The position numbers were made by a program, and so were the translations under genes. Positions 1 through 8,815 of a stretch of DNA of 15,077 nt are shown here, piece by piece. This stretch comes from Bacillota bacterium (lineage in GTDB: Bacteria > Bacillota_A > Clostridia > Tissierellales > Peptoniphilaceae), in assembly GCA_023418535.1 (NCBI GenBank), contig JAEZZN010000105.1, positions 1 through 15,077 on the forward strand, given 5' to 3'. How positions within the stretch are numbered: the first letter of the stretch is position 1; each line of letters opens with the position of its first letter. The notes beneath the pieces are model-generated. The model worked only from the letters and a program-made list of their open reading frames with translations. It was not told the origin of the DNA and did not search any database.

Positions 1-204
1 TTTTTATTTTATATCAAAAGGATCAATATGTCTTTAATATTTTAAAAACAGTTACCAGTAATAAATAAAACATTATGCTGGTATATTTTAATAATTGAAC
101 TACCAACACTAAATATTATAGAACCTATAAAGAAGGGGATATAAACTAATAATATATCTATATATTATGTTCACTAAATTTTAACTTTAAACTATACGAT
201 GTAG
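1..204. other. Gene-free region upstream of groESL
   Basis: No convincing coding sequence is visible. An imperfect inverted repeat, TACCAG (53-58) with CTGGTA (78-83) and an inner TAAT/ATTA pair, could be the terminator of a gene lying outside the window, but neither strand has a strong T-run directly after the stem. A weak promoter-like pair, TTGAAC at 95-100 and TATAGA at 117-122 with a 16 bp spacer, precedes a purine-rich Shine-Dalgarno-like stretch near 131-138, but no open frame follows it. Confidence 0.4.
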
Positions 205-232
205 TTGAATAAAAGAAAAACTGTGATATAAT
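205..232 (+). promoter_or_regulatory. Sigma-A promoter of groESL
   Basis: A -35-like TTGAAT (205-210) is followed after 16 bp by a perfect TATAAT (227-232), which has an upstream TG (224-225) making an extended -10. The predicted transcription start falls at about 239, inside the CIRCE operator, which is the usual geometry for HrcA repression. Confidence 0.75.
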
Positions 233-236
233 AATA

Positions 237-263
237 TTAGCACTCATTAAACAAGAGTGCTAA
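237..263 (+). promoter_or_regulatory. CIRCE operator (HrcA binding site)
   Basis: TTAGCACTC (237-245), a 9-base spacer and GAGTGCTAA (255-263) form the canonical CIRCE inverted repeat with no mismatch. Established knowledge: the HrcA repressor binds this element and releases it on heat or unfolded-protein load, when GroEL is titrated. It ends immediately before the groES ribosome-binding site, so it could also form an mRNA hairpin there. hrcA itself is not in the window. Confidence 0.97.
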
Positions 264-276
264 TGGAGGAGGAAAT

Positions 277-2192
<1,916 letters not shown>

Positions 2193-2230
2193 TATAAGCA
2201 AATAAATATATAGAATTTAATTTTAACACT

Positions 2231-2266
2231 ACCCTCTAAATTTTTAAAAATTTAGAGGGTTATTTC
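2231..2266 (+). terminator. Rho-independent terminator of groESL
   Basis: A perfect 30-base inverted repeat (2231-2260) with arms ACCCTCTAAATTTTT and its complement lies 39 bases after the groEL stop. The lower stem is GC-containing. The trailing tract is TATTTCTT, modest but adequate. It separates groESL from the marR transcription unit. Confidence 0.85.
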
Positions 2267-2353
2267 TTGCTATTAAGTTTTAATATAAGTTATGTAAAGA
2301 TTAGATAAATTATAATGAATTATATAATAACTATTATTTTTATATTGCGTATA

Positions 2354-2382
2354 TTGACAAAATATATCTAGTTAGATATAAT
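2354..2382 (+). promoter_or_regulatory. Consensus sigma-A promoter of the marR operon
   Basis: TTGACA (2354-2359), a 17 bp spacer and TATAAT (2377-2382) match the sigma-A consensus at all 12 positions. The predicted start is near 2389, about 24 bases before the TTG initiation codon. The -10 lies at the centre of a long inverted repeat, so the promoter should be strong but fully blockable. Confidence 0.85.
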
Positions 2383-2397
2383 CTAACTAGATATATT
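2361..2397 (+). promoter_or_regulatory. Inverted-repeat operator over the marR promoter
   Basis: AATATATCTAGTTAGAT (2361-2377) and its exact reverse complement (2381-2397) flank a 3-base ATA. Each arm also contains a near-palindrome, ATCTA-GT-TAGAT and ATCTA-AC-TAGAT, with centres 15 bp apart. The repeat covers the spacer, the -10 and the transcription start. MarR-family dimers typically bind such palindromes in their own promoters, so autorepression by the adjacent regulator is the natural inference. The partner protein has not been shown. Confidence 0.75.
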
Positions 2398-2412
2398 AAA
2401 AAGGAGATTAAG

Positions 2413-2832
2413 TTGAATAAAATAGAATTAAAAATTCTAATAGGATTGCATAGAAATGTAAATAATATTGATAAAAAAACATCTAAAATTGTATCTGAGT
2501 TTAATCTTACTTTAAGTCAATTTATGGTGCTAGAAGCCTTATATAGTAAAGGCGATATGACTGTTGGGGAAGTTAGAGATAGAATTCTTAGTAGTGTGGG
2601 AACGATTACATTAATAATAGATAATCTTGTAAAGATGAAATATGTTGAACGATTAAAAAAATGCAATGACAGAAGAGTATGCATACTTCATCTTACAGAA
2701 AAAGGTTATGAGGTTATTAGCAAGGTGGCCCCACTAAATGAATATATGATATTAGAAAGTATGAATAATTTAAACCAAGATGAAAAAGCTAATTTATTGT
2801 TTCTACTAAAAAAAATGGGAGAAAATAATTAA
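2413..2832 (+). CDS. MarR-family transcriptional regulator
   Basis: This 139-residue protein has the MarR winged helix-turn-helix layout. An N-terminal dimerisation helix precedes the DNA-binding core at about residues 33-95: FNLTLSQFMVLEAL, recognition helix SSVGTITLIIDNLVKMKYVER, and a wing with the conserved NDRR (85-88) followed by LTEKG. A C-terminal dimerisation helix completes it. The family usually represses its own operon and responds to phenolic, quinone or oxidant ligands. Two cysteines (84 and 90) flank the wing tip, which could make it redox-responsive; this is inference. The start is TTG, chosen because AAGGAGA (2401-2407) lies 5 bases upstream and the N-terminus aligns with the family. 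The nitroreductase gene follows after 58 bases with no terminator between. The ligand cannot be told from sequence. Confidence 0.92.
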   Translation: MNKIELKILIGLHRNVNNIDKKTSKIVSEFNLTLSQFMVLEALYSKGDMTVGEVRDRILSSVGTITLIIDNLVKMKYVERLKKCNDRRVCILHLTEKGYEVISKVAPLNEYMILESMNNLNQDEKANLLFLLKKMGENN

Positions 2833-2890
2833 AATTATAGTTGATACATAAAAATAATTAATAAATATTAAATAAATAGAAGGAGTGATT

Positions 2891-3463
2891 ATGAGTATTA
2901 TAAATTCATTAGAAAAAAGACGATCTTATTATAATATTAACAAGAAGCTACCTATAGAAATGGCAAAAATAGAAGAATGTATTAAGAAGGTAGCTGAATT
3001 AGTTCCAGATGCATTTAATATGAAAAGTGCAAAGGTTGTTTTAATAGCAGATGAAAAACATGAGCAATTATGGGATGAGATCTACAATATATTTGATGGA
3101 AAGATACCGAGAGAAAAAATAGATTCATTCAAATCTGGAGCAGGCACAATTTTATTTTTCTATGATGAAAATATTGTAAAAAAAATGCAGGAAACTTATA
3201 GTAGTTATGCGGATAATTTCCCAGTTTGGGCAAATCAAGCAAATGGAATGTTACAAATTTCTATCTGGTCATTATTGAGAGAATTTAATATTGGAGCTTC
3301 CTTACAGCATTATAATCCTGTAATTGATAAAAAGATTAAAAAGTTATTTGATATACCAGATAATTATAAATTAATTGCTCAAATGCCATTCGGTGGAATA
3401 GTAAGTGAACCAGATAATAAAGAAAAAGAGGATATAGATAAAAGAGTGCTAGTAATAAAATAA
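2891..3463 (+). CDS. Frm2/Hbn1-type nitroreductase family flavoprotein
   Basis: This 190-residue FMN-binding oxidoreductase belongs to the nitroreductase superfamily. Features typical of the Frm2/Hbn1-like branch (yeast and many Firmicutes) are KRRSYY (9-14), whose arginines contact the FMN phosphate; PDAFNMKSAKVV (39-50); GTILFFYDE; YADNFPVWANQANGMLQ (106-122); and GASLQHYNP (135-143). Such proteins reduce nitro-aromatic or quinone-type compounds with NAD(P)H, or help lipid and redox homeostasis; the substrate here is unknown. I choose the ATG at 2891 because AAGGAG ends 5 bases before it. The in-frame GTG at 2885 overlaps that site and is unlikely. It sits behind marR in one operon, suggesting it is the regulated detoxification enzyme. 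A bidirectional terminator follows. Confidence 0.9.
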   Translation: MSIINSLEKRRSYYNINKKLPIEMAKIEECIKKVAELVPDAFNMKSAKVVLIADEKHEQLWDEIYNIFDGKIPREKIDSFKSGAGTILFFYDENIVKKMQETYSSYADNFPVWANQANGMLQISIWSLLREFNIGASLQHYNPVIDKKIKKLFDIPDNYKLIAQMPFGGIVSEPDNKEKEDIDKRVLVIK

Positions 3464-3509
3464 TTATTGTATGTTTATTGTATAAATTATATTAATAATT
3501 AAAGATTAT

Positions 3510-3546
3510 AAATAAAAGGATAGATATAATATCTATCCTTTTATTT
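3510..3546. terminator. Bidirectional terminator between nitroreductase and catalase genes
   Basis: The arms AAATAAAAGGATAGATAT (3510-3527) and complement (3529-3546) form a long hairpin. The stem's A-run and T-run ends supply a U-tract in either direction. It lies 46 bases past the nitroreductase stop and 15 bases past the catalase stop on the other strand, so it can end both convergent transcripts. Confidence 0.85.
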
Positions 3547-3561
3547 ATCTTAATTTTATCA

Positions 3562-5268
3562 TTATAACAAATAAGGGTCAGTTTCCCAATCAATTAATGA
3601 TTTAGGATCTTTAGCATTTGTATCTCTACCTTCTGGTGGAAGATTTTTAGCACTTTCAGGTTGAGCAGGTTTTGTAGGCTGATTTAATTCCTTATCTCTT
3701 GCATTTAATCTTTCCCATTCATCTCTTGAAGTGGCAGTGTTTGGAGTAAGATCAACCTTATTTATGTCAATTCCTAGTGCTTCTGCAACTCCTTTTCCAT
3801 ACTCTGGATCAGCAGCGTAGCAGTTTCTAATATATCTATATTTTATTTGAAGAGTAGAATCTCCCATAGCTCTTGCTGTATTTTCAAATAGAACTAATTT
3901 TTGCTCATCAGTCATTGCTCTAAAAAGCATACCTGGTTGAGTATAATAATCATGATCTAATTCTCTAAAGTCATATCTCTTTATATCTCCACCTTTATCT
4001 GTTGGTAATTCAAGAGATCTGTCATCTTGCCAACCACCGTAAGAGTTAGGAGAATAGTGAAGTTCTGAACCATTATTACCATCAACTCTCATTTGACCAT
4101 CTCTATGATATGCATGTGGATGTTCTACTCCTAATGGAGAGTTTACAGGAATTTGATGATGGTTTACACCAAGTCTATATCTATGTGCATCAGAATAGAA
4201 GAAAGCTCTTGCTTGAAGCATTCTATCTGGAGATAGTCCAATTCCTGGAATAATATTTGCTGGTGAGAATGCAACTTGTTCAACATCTTGGAAATAGTTT
4301 TCAGCATTCTTATTTAACTCATATTCACCAACAGGAATTAGTGGAAAGTCCTTCTTTAACCACATCTTTGTTAAATCAAATGGATTATATGAAAGTTTTT
4401 CAGCTTCTTCTTCAGTCATTACCTGAATGTACATCTTCCATTTTGGATACATTCCCTTTTCAATAGCTTCGTAAAGGTCACGACCACTACTTTCTCTATC
4501 TGAACCAATAACTTGTGAAGCTTCTTGGTCAGTAAAGTTTTGAATACCTTGTTGAGATCTAAAGTGGAACTTTACCCATACCCTTTCTCCATCAGCATTA
4601 AACATACTATATGTATGAGAACCAAAACCATGCATATGTCTGAATGATGAAGGTATACCTCTATCACTCATTATGATTGTAGTTTGTAGTAATGATTCTG
4701 GAAGAGAAGACCAATAATCAAAGTTAGTATTTGGGCTTCTTAAATGAGAACGAGGATCTCTTTTAACAGCATGATTTAAATCAATGAATTTCATAGGATC
4801 TCTAAAGAAGAATACAGGGGTATTATTTCCAACTATATCCCAGTTACCTTCCTCAGTATAGAAACGAACAGCAAAACCTCTAATATCACGCTCAGCGTCT
4901 GCAGCACCTCTTTCACCAGCTACAGTTGACATTCGTGAAAATACCTTTACTTTATTACCAACTTTAGAGAATAATTTAGCCTTTGTATATTTTGAAATAT
5001 CATGTGTTACAGTAAATTCTCCCCAAGCACCCCAACCTTTAGCATGCATTCTTCTTTCAGGTATTACTTCACGATTAAAATGTGCTTGTTTCTCAAAAAG
5101 CCATAAATCTTGTATTGAAATATGACCTCTTTCTCCAGCAGTCATACTATCTTCATTATTATCAACTACTTGTCCACCTGCACGTCTAAGAGTTGGATCT
5201 TTAACATTATCATTTTTACTTGGTAATGGTTCACCAAGACCATTTTTTTCCATTGGATCTTTACTCAT
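3562..5268 (-). CDS. katA: Monofunctional heme catalase
   Basis: This enzyme converts hydrogen peroxide to water and oxygen. The 568-residue protein carries the catalytic His75 in RRMHAKGWG, the distal Asn148 in [13 protein letters not shown], and the proximal heme ligand Tyr358 in [14 protein letters not shown] (with Arg354). [15 protein letters not shown] is also diagnostic. The core resembles clade-3 small-subunit catalases of about 480-500 residues. The C-terminal stretch after about residue 505 is an extra Pro-, Lys- and Glu-rich tail of some 60 residues. I start at the ATG at 5268, preceded by AAAGGAG on the minus strand. An in-frame TTG five codons upstream overlaps that site. The gene is monocistronic and divergent from pta. 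Control by the peroxide sensor PerR is plausible from an upstream box. No signal peptide is seen, so it acts in the cytoplasm. Confidence 0.96.
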   Translation of the reverse strand: MSKDPMEKNGLGEPLPSKNDNVKDPTLRRAGGQVVDNNEDSMTAGERGHISIQDLWLFEKQAHFNREVIPERRMHAKGWGAWGEFTVTHDISKYTKAKLFSKVGNKVKVFSRMSTVAGERGAADAERDIRGFAVRFYTEEGNWDIVGNNTPVFFFRDPMKFIDLNHAVKRDPRSHLRSPNTNFDYWSSLPESLLQTTIIMSDRGIPSSFRHMHGFGSHTYSMFNADGERVWVKFHFRSQQGIQNFTDQEASQVIGSDRESSGRDLYEAIEKGMYPKWKMYIQVMTEEEAEKLSYNPFDLTKMWLKKDFPLIPVGEYELNKNAENYFQDVEQVAFSPANIIPGIGLSPDRMLQARAFFYSDAHRYRLGVNHHQIPVNSPLGVEHPHAYHRDGQMRVDGNNGSELHYSPNSYGGWQDDRSLELPTDKGGDIKRYDFRELDHDYYTQPGMLFRAMTDEQKLVLFENTARAMGDSTLQIKYRYIRNCYAADPEYGKGVAEALGIDINKVDLTPNTATSRDEWERLNARDKELNQPTKPAQPESAKNLPPEGRDTNAKDPKSLIDWETDPYLL

Positions 5269-5293
5269 GGTTTCTCCTTTCAAAAAATATATT

Positions 5294-5308
5294 CTATAAT
5301 TATTTTAC
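5294..5308 (-). promoter_or_regulatory. Possible PerR box upstream of catalase
   Basis: The 15-mer CTATAATTATTTTAC matches the PerR-box consensus TTATAATNATTATAA at 11 of 14 specified positions and lies 26-40 bases upstream of the catalase ATG. It overlaps a -10-like TATAGA on the minus strand (5298-5293). In DNA this AT-rich such a match could arise by chance. No clear -35 is visible. Confidence 0.35.
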
Positions 5309-5493
5309 AACAAAATAAAAAAAATTGTAGTGATAAAAATATGAAAAATAGAAAAAATTACTATTTTTGAAATATATTATATTTAATTAATGTAGAAAAA
5401 TTGTAAAAAGTTAAATGCAATAATAGTTATATGTATTTACTTATAATTAATTACTATGTGTTATTTATTAGGTATTGTATATTATTTAATGCC
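5309..5493. other. AT-rich divergent intergenic region (catalase / pta)
   Basis: The divergent gap between the catalase start (5268) and pta start (5576) is 307 bases. Its ends hold the catalase control region and the pta promoter and split ribosome-binding site. In between I see only A/T-rich sequence with an eight-A run (5317-5324) and no credible open frame, RNA gene or long repeat. Confidence 0.5.
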
Positions 5494-5522
5494 TTTACTA
5501 TTAGCTAACTGAGTTATATAAT
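5494..5522 (+). promoter_or_regulatory. Sigma-A promoter of pta-ackA
   Basis: TTTACT (5494-5499) and TATAAT (5517-5522) are separated by 17 bp. The predicted start at about 5529 gives a 5' leader of roughly 47 bases containing the Shine-Dalgarno and a hairpin. The -35 matches consensus at 4 of 6 positions. Confidence 0.6.
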
Positions 5523-5540
5523 TAAAATAGAAATAAATCA

Positions 5541-5578
5541 GGAAGGAGTGTATAATTTTTATTATACAAAAAATTATG
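5541..5578 (+). promoter_or_regulatory. Split ribosome-binding site of pta with intervening hairpin
   Basis: The strong Shine-Dalgarno GGAAGGAG (5541-5548) lies 27 bases before the ATG at 5576, too far for normal initiation. The gap contains a perfect 8 bp hairpin, TGTATAAT (5549-5556), loop TTTT, ATTATACA (5561-5568). Folding it out leaves exactly 7 bases (5569-5575) between the Shine-Dalgarno and ATG, an ideal distance. No ATG, GTG or TTG lies in frame between them. An ATT at 5555 would be correctly spaced but is a very rare start codon. Confidence 0.7.
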
Positions 5579-6577
5579 AAGTTTATAGAACAACTTAAAC
5601 AACGTGCTAAAAGCGACATAAAAACTATTATTTTACCAGAAACGGAAGATTTAAGAACTATTGAGGCTGCACATAAGGTCTTAGCTGATGGTATTGCCAA
5701 TATTACTTTGATAGGTAATAAGGATAATATATTAAAGCTAGCTAGTGATAATAATTTTGATCTTAGTAAAGCCAATATTGTAGATCCAAGTACAGATAGT
5801 AATTTTGAAAAGTATGTTGATCTGCTAGTTGAACTAAGACAAAAAAAAGGCATGACAAAAGAACAAGCTACAGAGATAGTAAAGACTCAACCACTTTATT
5901 ATGGATGTTTAATGGTTAAATCTGGTGATGCTGATGGTATGGTGGCTGGTGCAGTTAATTCAACTGCTAACGTATTAAGAAGTGCATTACAAGTAATTAA
6001 GACAAAACCAGGAAGTAAAATGGTTTCATCTTTTTTTGTAATGGTTGTACCAGATTGTGAATATGGAAATAATGGAACATTTGTATTCTCTGATTGTGGT
6101 TTAGTTCAAAATCCAAATTCTGAGGAACTTTCTGAAATAGCATGTAGTTCTATTGACTCATATGAAGCTCTTGTAGGGGATGAAGCAAAGGTTGCAATGC
6201 TTTCTCATTCAACAAAGGGATCTGCAAAACATGAAGATGTTGATAAGGTAGTTGAAGCTACAAGACTTGCAAAAGAAAAGAGACCTGATAAAAAGATTAG
6301 TGGAGAGCTTCAATTGGATGCAGCTATTGTGCCAAGCGTAGCTAATTCAAAAGCACCAGATGAGGCAGCTGCAGGACAGGCTAATGTTATTATTTTCCCA
6401 GATCTTGATGCTGGTAATATAGGATATAAATTAGTGCAAAGATTAGCAAAAGCTGAGGCATATGGACCAATGACACAAGGTTTAGCGGCACCTGTTAATG
6501 ATTTATCAAGAGGTTGCTCAGCAGATGATATCGTTGGGGTTGTTGCAATAACTGCTGTACAGGCACAGACTAAATAG
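5576..6577 (+). CDS. pta: Phosphate acetyltransferase
   Basis: The 333-residue enzyme interconverts acetyl-CoA plus phosphate with acetyl phosphate plus CoA. This is the first step of the acetate pathway that yields ATP through AckA. The length matches the short, single-domain bacterial Pta. Diagnostic blocks are ILPETEDLRTIEAA (19-32), YYGCLMVKSGDADGMVAGA (108-126), MLSHSTKGSAKHEDVDKV (208-225), FPDLDAGNIGYKLVQRL (274-290) and DLSRGCSADDIVGV (309-322). The ATG at 5576 gives the N-terminus MKFIEQLKQRAK expected for the family, despite the long distance from its Shine-Dalgarno. The stop lies 9 bases before ackA and overlaps its ribosome-binding site, so the two are co-translated. The gene looks intact. 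Confidence 0.98.
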   Translation: MKFIEQLKQRAKSDIKTIILPETEDLRTIEAAHKVLADGIANITLIGNKDNILKLASDNNFDLSKANIVDPSTDSNFEKYVDLLVELRQKKGMTKEQATEIVKTQPLYYGCLMVKSGDADGMVAGAVNSTANVLRSALQVIKTKPGSKMVSSFFVMVVPDCEYGNNGTFVFSDCGLVQNPNSEELSEIACSSIDSYEALVGDEAKVAMLSHSTKGSAKHEDVDKVVEATRLAKEKRPDKKISGELQLDAAIVPSVANSKAPDEAAAGQANVIIFPDLDAGNIGYKLVQRLAKAEAYGPMTQGLAAPVNDLSRGCSADDIVGVVAITAVQAQTK

Positions 6578-6586
6578 GAGGATATT

Positions 6587-7777
6587 ATGAAAATATTAGT
6601 AATTAATTGTGGTAGTTCTTCATTAAAATTCCAGTTTATCAATACTGAAAATGAAGAAGTCTTAGCAAAAGGTTTATGCGAAAGAATTGGTATTGATGGC
6701 AGCAGAATAGTATATCAGGCTGGGGATGGAGATAAGATTAAAAAAGATATAGATATGCCTGATCACACAAATGCAGTAAAAGCGGTATTAGATTCATTGT
6801 TGGATACTGAAATTGGTGTTATAAAAGATCTTTCTGAGGTTGAAGCTGTTGGACACAGGGTTGTACACGGTGGAGAGAAGTTTGCTAAATCAACAGTATT
6901 AACAGATGAAGTAATTAAGGCTATTGAAGATTGTAATGATTTAGCACCATTACACAATCCTGCAAATCTTATTGGTATAAGAGCATGTCAAGAGCTAATG
7001 AATGGGGTACCAATGGTTGCTGTATTCGATACAGCCTTCCACCAAACAATGCCTAAAAAAGCATATCTTTATGCAATACCTTATGAACTATATGAAAAAT
7101 ATGGTATTAGAAGATATGGATTCCACGGAACTTCTCATGGTTATGTTTCTAAAAAAACAGCTGAATTTTTTGATTTAGATATTAATGATTCAAAAATAGT
7201 TGTATGCCATTTAGGTAATGGTTCATCTATATGTGCAGTAAAAAATGGAGAATCTATTGATACAAGTATGGGATTTACACCATTAGCTGGTGTTCCAATG
7301 GGAACAAGATCAGGTGATATCGATCCAGCGATAATAGATTATCTAGTTAAAAAAGGAATGGATGTTGAAGAAGTCAACAATCTATTAAATAAAAAATCAG
7401 GAATGCAAGGACTAACTGGTTATTCATCTGATTTTAGAGATGTTGAAGATGGTGTTAAAGAAGGTAAGGAAGAAGCTATCAGAGCACTTGATGTTTTCTG
7501 TTATAATGTTGCTAAATATATTGGAGCATATGCAACTGCAATGGGTGGAGTGGATGCCATCGCATTTACAGCAGGTGTTGGAGAAAATGATACAGGTGTA
7601 CGTCAAAAGGTATGTGAATATCTTGGATACCTAGGTGTAGATTTTGACAAAGAACTAAATAATGTAAGGGGTAAAGCTAAAGAAATTACCAGAGAAGGTT
7701 CAAAAGTTAAAGTATGTGTTATGCCTACAAATGAAGAGCTAGTAATTGCTCTTGATACTTTAGCATTAGTTAAATAA
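6587..7777 (+). CDS. ackA: Acetate kinase
   Basis: The 396-residue enzyme transfers phosphate between acetyl phosphate and ADP, producing acetate and ATP; in anaerobes this is a main ATP-yielding step. Residues known from the Methanosarcina enzyme fall at the same numbers here: Asn7 in [11 protein letters not shown], Arg91 in GHRVVHGG, Asp148 in VFDTAFH, His180 in YGFHGTSH, Arg241 in [10 protein letters not shown] and Glu384 in PTNEELVIA. This indicates a complete ASKHA-fold acetate kinase. AGGAGG ends 6 bases before the ATG. It is the second gene of the pta-ackA operon and is followed by a hairpin terminator. Confidence 0.99.
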   Translation: MKILVINCGSSSLKFQFINTENEEVLAKGLCERIGIDGSRIVYQAGDGDKIKKDIDMPDHTNAVKAVLDSLLDTEIGVIKDLSEVEAVGHRVVHGGEKFAKSTVLTDEVIKAIEDCNDLAPLHNPANLIGIRACQELMNGVPMVAVFDTAFHQTMPKKAYLYAIPYELYEKYGIRRYGFHGTSHGYVSKKTAEFFDLDINDSKIVVCHLGNGSSICAVKNGESIDTSMGFTPLAGVPMGTRSGDIDPAIIDYLVKKGMDVEEVNNLLNKKSGMQGLTGYSSDFRDVEDGVKEGKEEAIRALDVFCYNVAKYIGAYATAMGGVDAIAFTAGVGENDTGVRQKVCEYLGYLGVDFDKELNNVRGKAKEITREGSKVKVCVMPTNEELVIALDTLALVK

Positions 7778-7810
7778 CTGTATTTATTTATACAAAATAA
7801 TTAAGAGATA

Positions 7811-7842
7811 ATGGTGTTGGATATTTGCCGACACCATTTCTT
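7811..7842 (+). terminator. Rho-independent terminator of pta-ackA
   Basis: ATGGTGTTGG (7811-7820) pairs with CCGACACCAT (7828-7837), 10 bp with one G-T wobble and a 7-base loop. It is followed by TTTCTTA. The stem starts 33 bases after the ackA stop. Confidence 0.8.
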
Positions 7843-7900
7843 ATAGTTAAAATTTTATCTATCTTAATAGATTTTATTATTATATTTATTGATAAATTGC

Positions 7901-7929
7901 TTGAACTTATAATAAGTATTTGATATAAT
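7901..7929 (+). promoter_or_regulatory. Sigma-A promoter of rpsB-tsf
   Basis: TTGAAC (7901-7906), a 17 bp spacer and TATAAT (7924-7929) form a strong promoter. A TG at 7921-7922 makes the -10 extended. The start is predicted at about 7936, giving a leader of roughly 108 bases before rpsB. Confidence 0.8.
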
Positions 7930-7935
7930 GAATTA

Positions 7936-8040
7936 GTTGTAAATCTACTACAACAAATATGCACTAATCAATTATCAAGCTATGGTGCTGAATATTCAGT
8001 TAGTTTGTGATTTGACTAGGAAGAATAACCAAATGGAGGA
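7936..8040 (+). promoter_or_regulatory. Structured 5' leader of rpsB
   Basis: The predicted transcript starts with a hairpin, GTTGTA (7936-7941) with TACAAC (7949-7954). A second module follows: ACTAA (7963-7967) can pair with TTAGT (8000-8004), enclosing the palindrome CTGAATATTCAG (7988-7999); GCAC/GTGC pairing is a competing option. No start codon with a ribosome-binding site lies inside. Ribosomal-protein operons are often autoregulated through such leaders, and S2 does this in gamma-proteobacteria. Whether this leader does so is unknown. Confidence 0.4.
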
Positions 8041-8043
8041 AAT

Positions 8044-8802
8044 ATGAGCGTTATTTCAATGAAACAATTATTAGAGGCTGGTGTTCATTTTGGACATCAA
8101 ACAAGAAGATGGAATCCTAAGATGGCTCCATTCATTTATATGGAAAGAAATGGAATCCATATAATCGATTTACAAAAGACAGTTGAGAAGATTGATGAAG
8201 CATATGAAGCAATTAATTCATGTGTTGCTGATGGAGGAACTGTACTTTTTGTTGGAACAAAAAAACAAGCTCAGGAAGCAGTGGAAGAAGAAGCAAAAAG
8301 ATGTGGAATGCCATATGTTTCTAATAGATGGCTTGGTGGAATGCTTACTAATTTCAAAACAATTAAAAAAAGAGTTGAGCGTTTAGAAGAAATTGAAAAA
8401 ATGGAAGAGGAAGGTATATTTGAAGTTCTTCCTAAAAAAGAAGTTATAAAATTAAGAAAAGAGCATGAAAAACTTGAAAAGAACCTTGGTGGTATAAGAA
8501 ATATGAAAAAGCTACCAGATCTAATTTTCATAGTTGATCCTAAGAAAGAAAATATATGTATGCAAGAAGCTCATATATTAGGTATCCCACTAATAGGTAT
8601 GGCTGATACAAACTGTGATCCAGATGAATTAGATCATATAATACCAGGTAATGATGATGCAATTAGAGCCGTTAAACTTGTAGTAAATAAGATGGCAGAT
8701 GCAGTTATCGAAACTAATCAAGGATCTGATGTTTTTGAAAATAATGAAACAACTGAAACTACTGAAACTACTGAAGTAGAAGAAACAACAGTAGAAGAAT
8801 AA
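8044..8802 (+). CDS. rpsB: 30S ribosomal protein S2
   Basis: The 252-residue S2 protein binds the body and neck side of the 30S subunit, is needed for S1 binding where S1 exists, and joins late in assembly. The signature [19 protein letters not shown] (9-27), [36 protein letters not shown] and [30 protein letters not shown] are all present. The last 25 or so residues are an acidic, threonine-rich tail with ETT three times (235-243), encoded by a short tandem DNA repeat. GGAGG lies 4 bases before the ATG. tsf follows after 13 bases, the conserved rpsB-tsf order. No key segment is missing. Confidence 0.99.
   Translation: MSVISMKQLLEAGVHFGHQTRRWNPKMAPFIYMERNGIHIIDLQKTVEKIDEAYEAINSCVADGGTVLFVGTKKQAQEAVEEEAKRCGMPYVSNRWLGGMLTNFKTIKKRVERLEEIEKMEEEGIFEVLPKKEVIKLRKEHEKLEKNLGGIRNMKKLPDLIFIVDPKKENICMQEAHILGIPLIGMADTNCDPDELDHIIPGNDDAIRAVKLVVNKMADAVIETNQGSDVFENNETTETTETTEVEETTVEE
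8746..8772 (+). repeat. 9-bp tandem repeat in the rpsB 3' end
   Basis: Three consecutive 9-base units, GAAACAACT then GAAACTACT twice, encode ETT-ETT-ETT in the S2 tail. Length changes in whole units would stay in frame. Confidence 0.8.
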
Positions 8803-8815
8803 GGAGGATATTCTA

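Noticed and set aside
2885..2890. GTG start six bases upstream for the nitroreductase gene
   Set aside because: It overlaps the AAGGAG ribosome-binding site that properly serves the ATG at 2891.
5269..5283. TTG start five codons upstream for catalase
   Set aside because: The added residues are encoded by the Shine-Dalgarno itself, and the ATG at 5268 is correctly spaced.
3562..5283. Plus-strand frame at 4257-4466 within the catalase gene
   Set aside because: It is the antisense shadow of a strongly conserved gene, has no family features and has no ribosome-binding site.
8183..8386. Open frames overlapping rpsB in other frames on both strands
   Set aside because: They are by-products of A-rich coding sequence and lack start signals and recognisable protein features.
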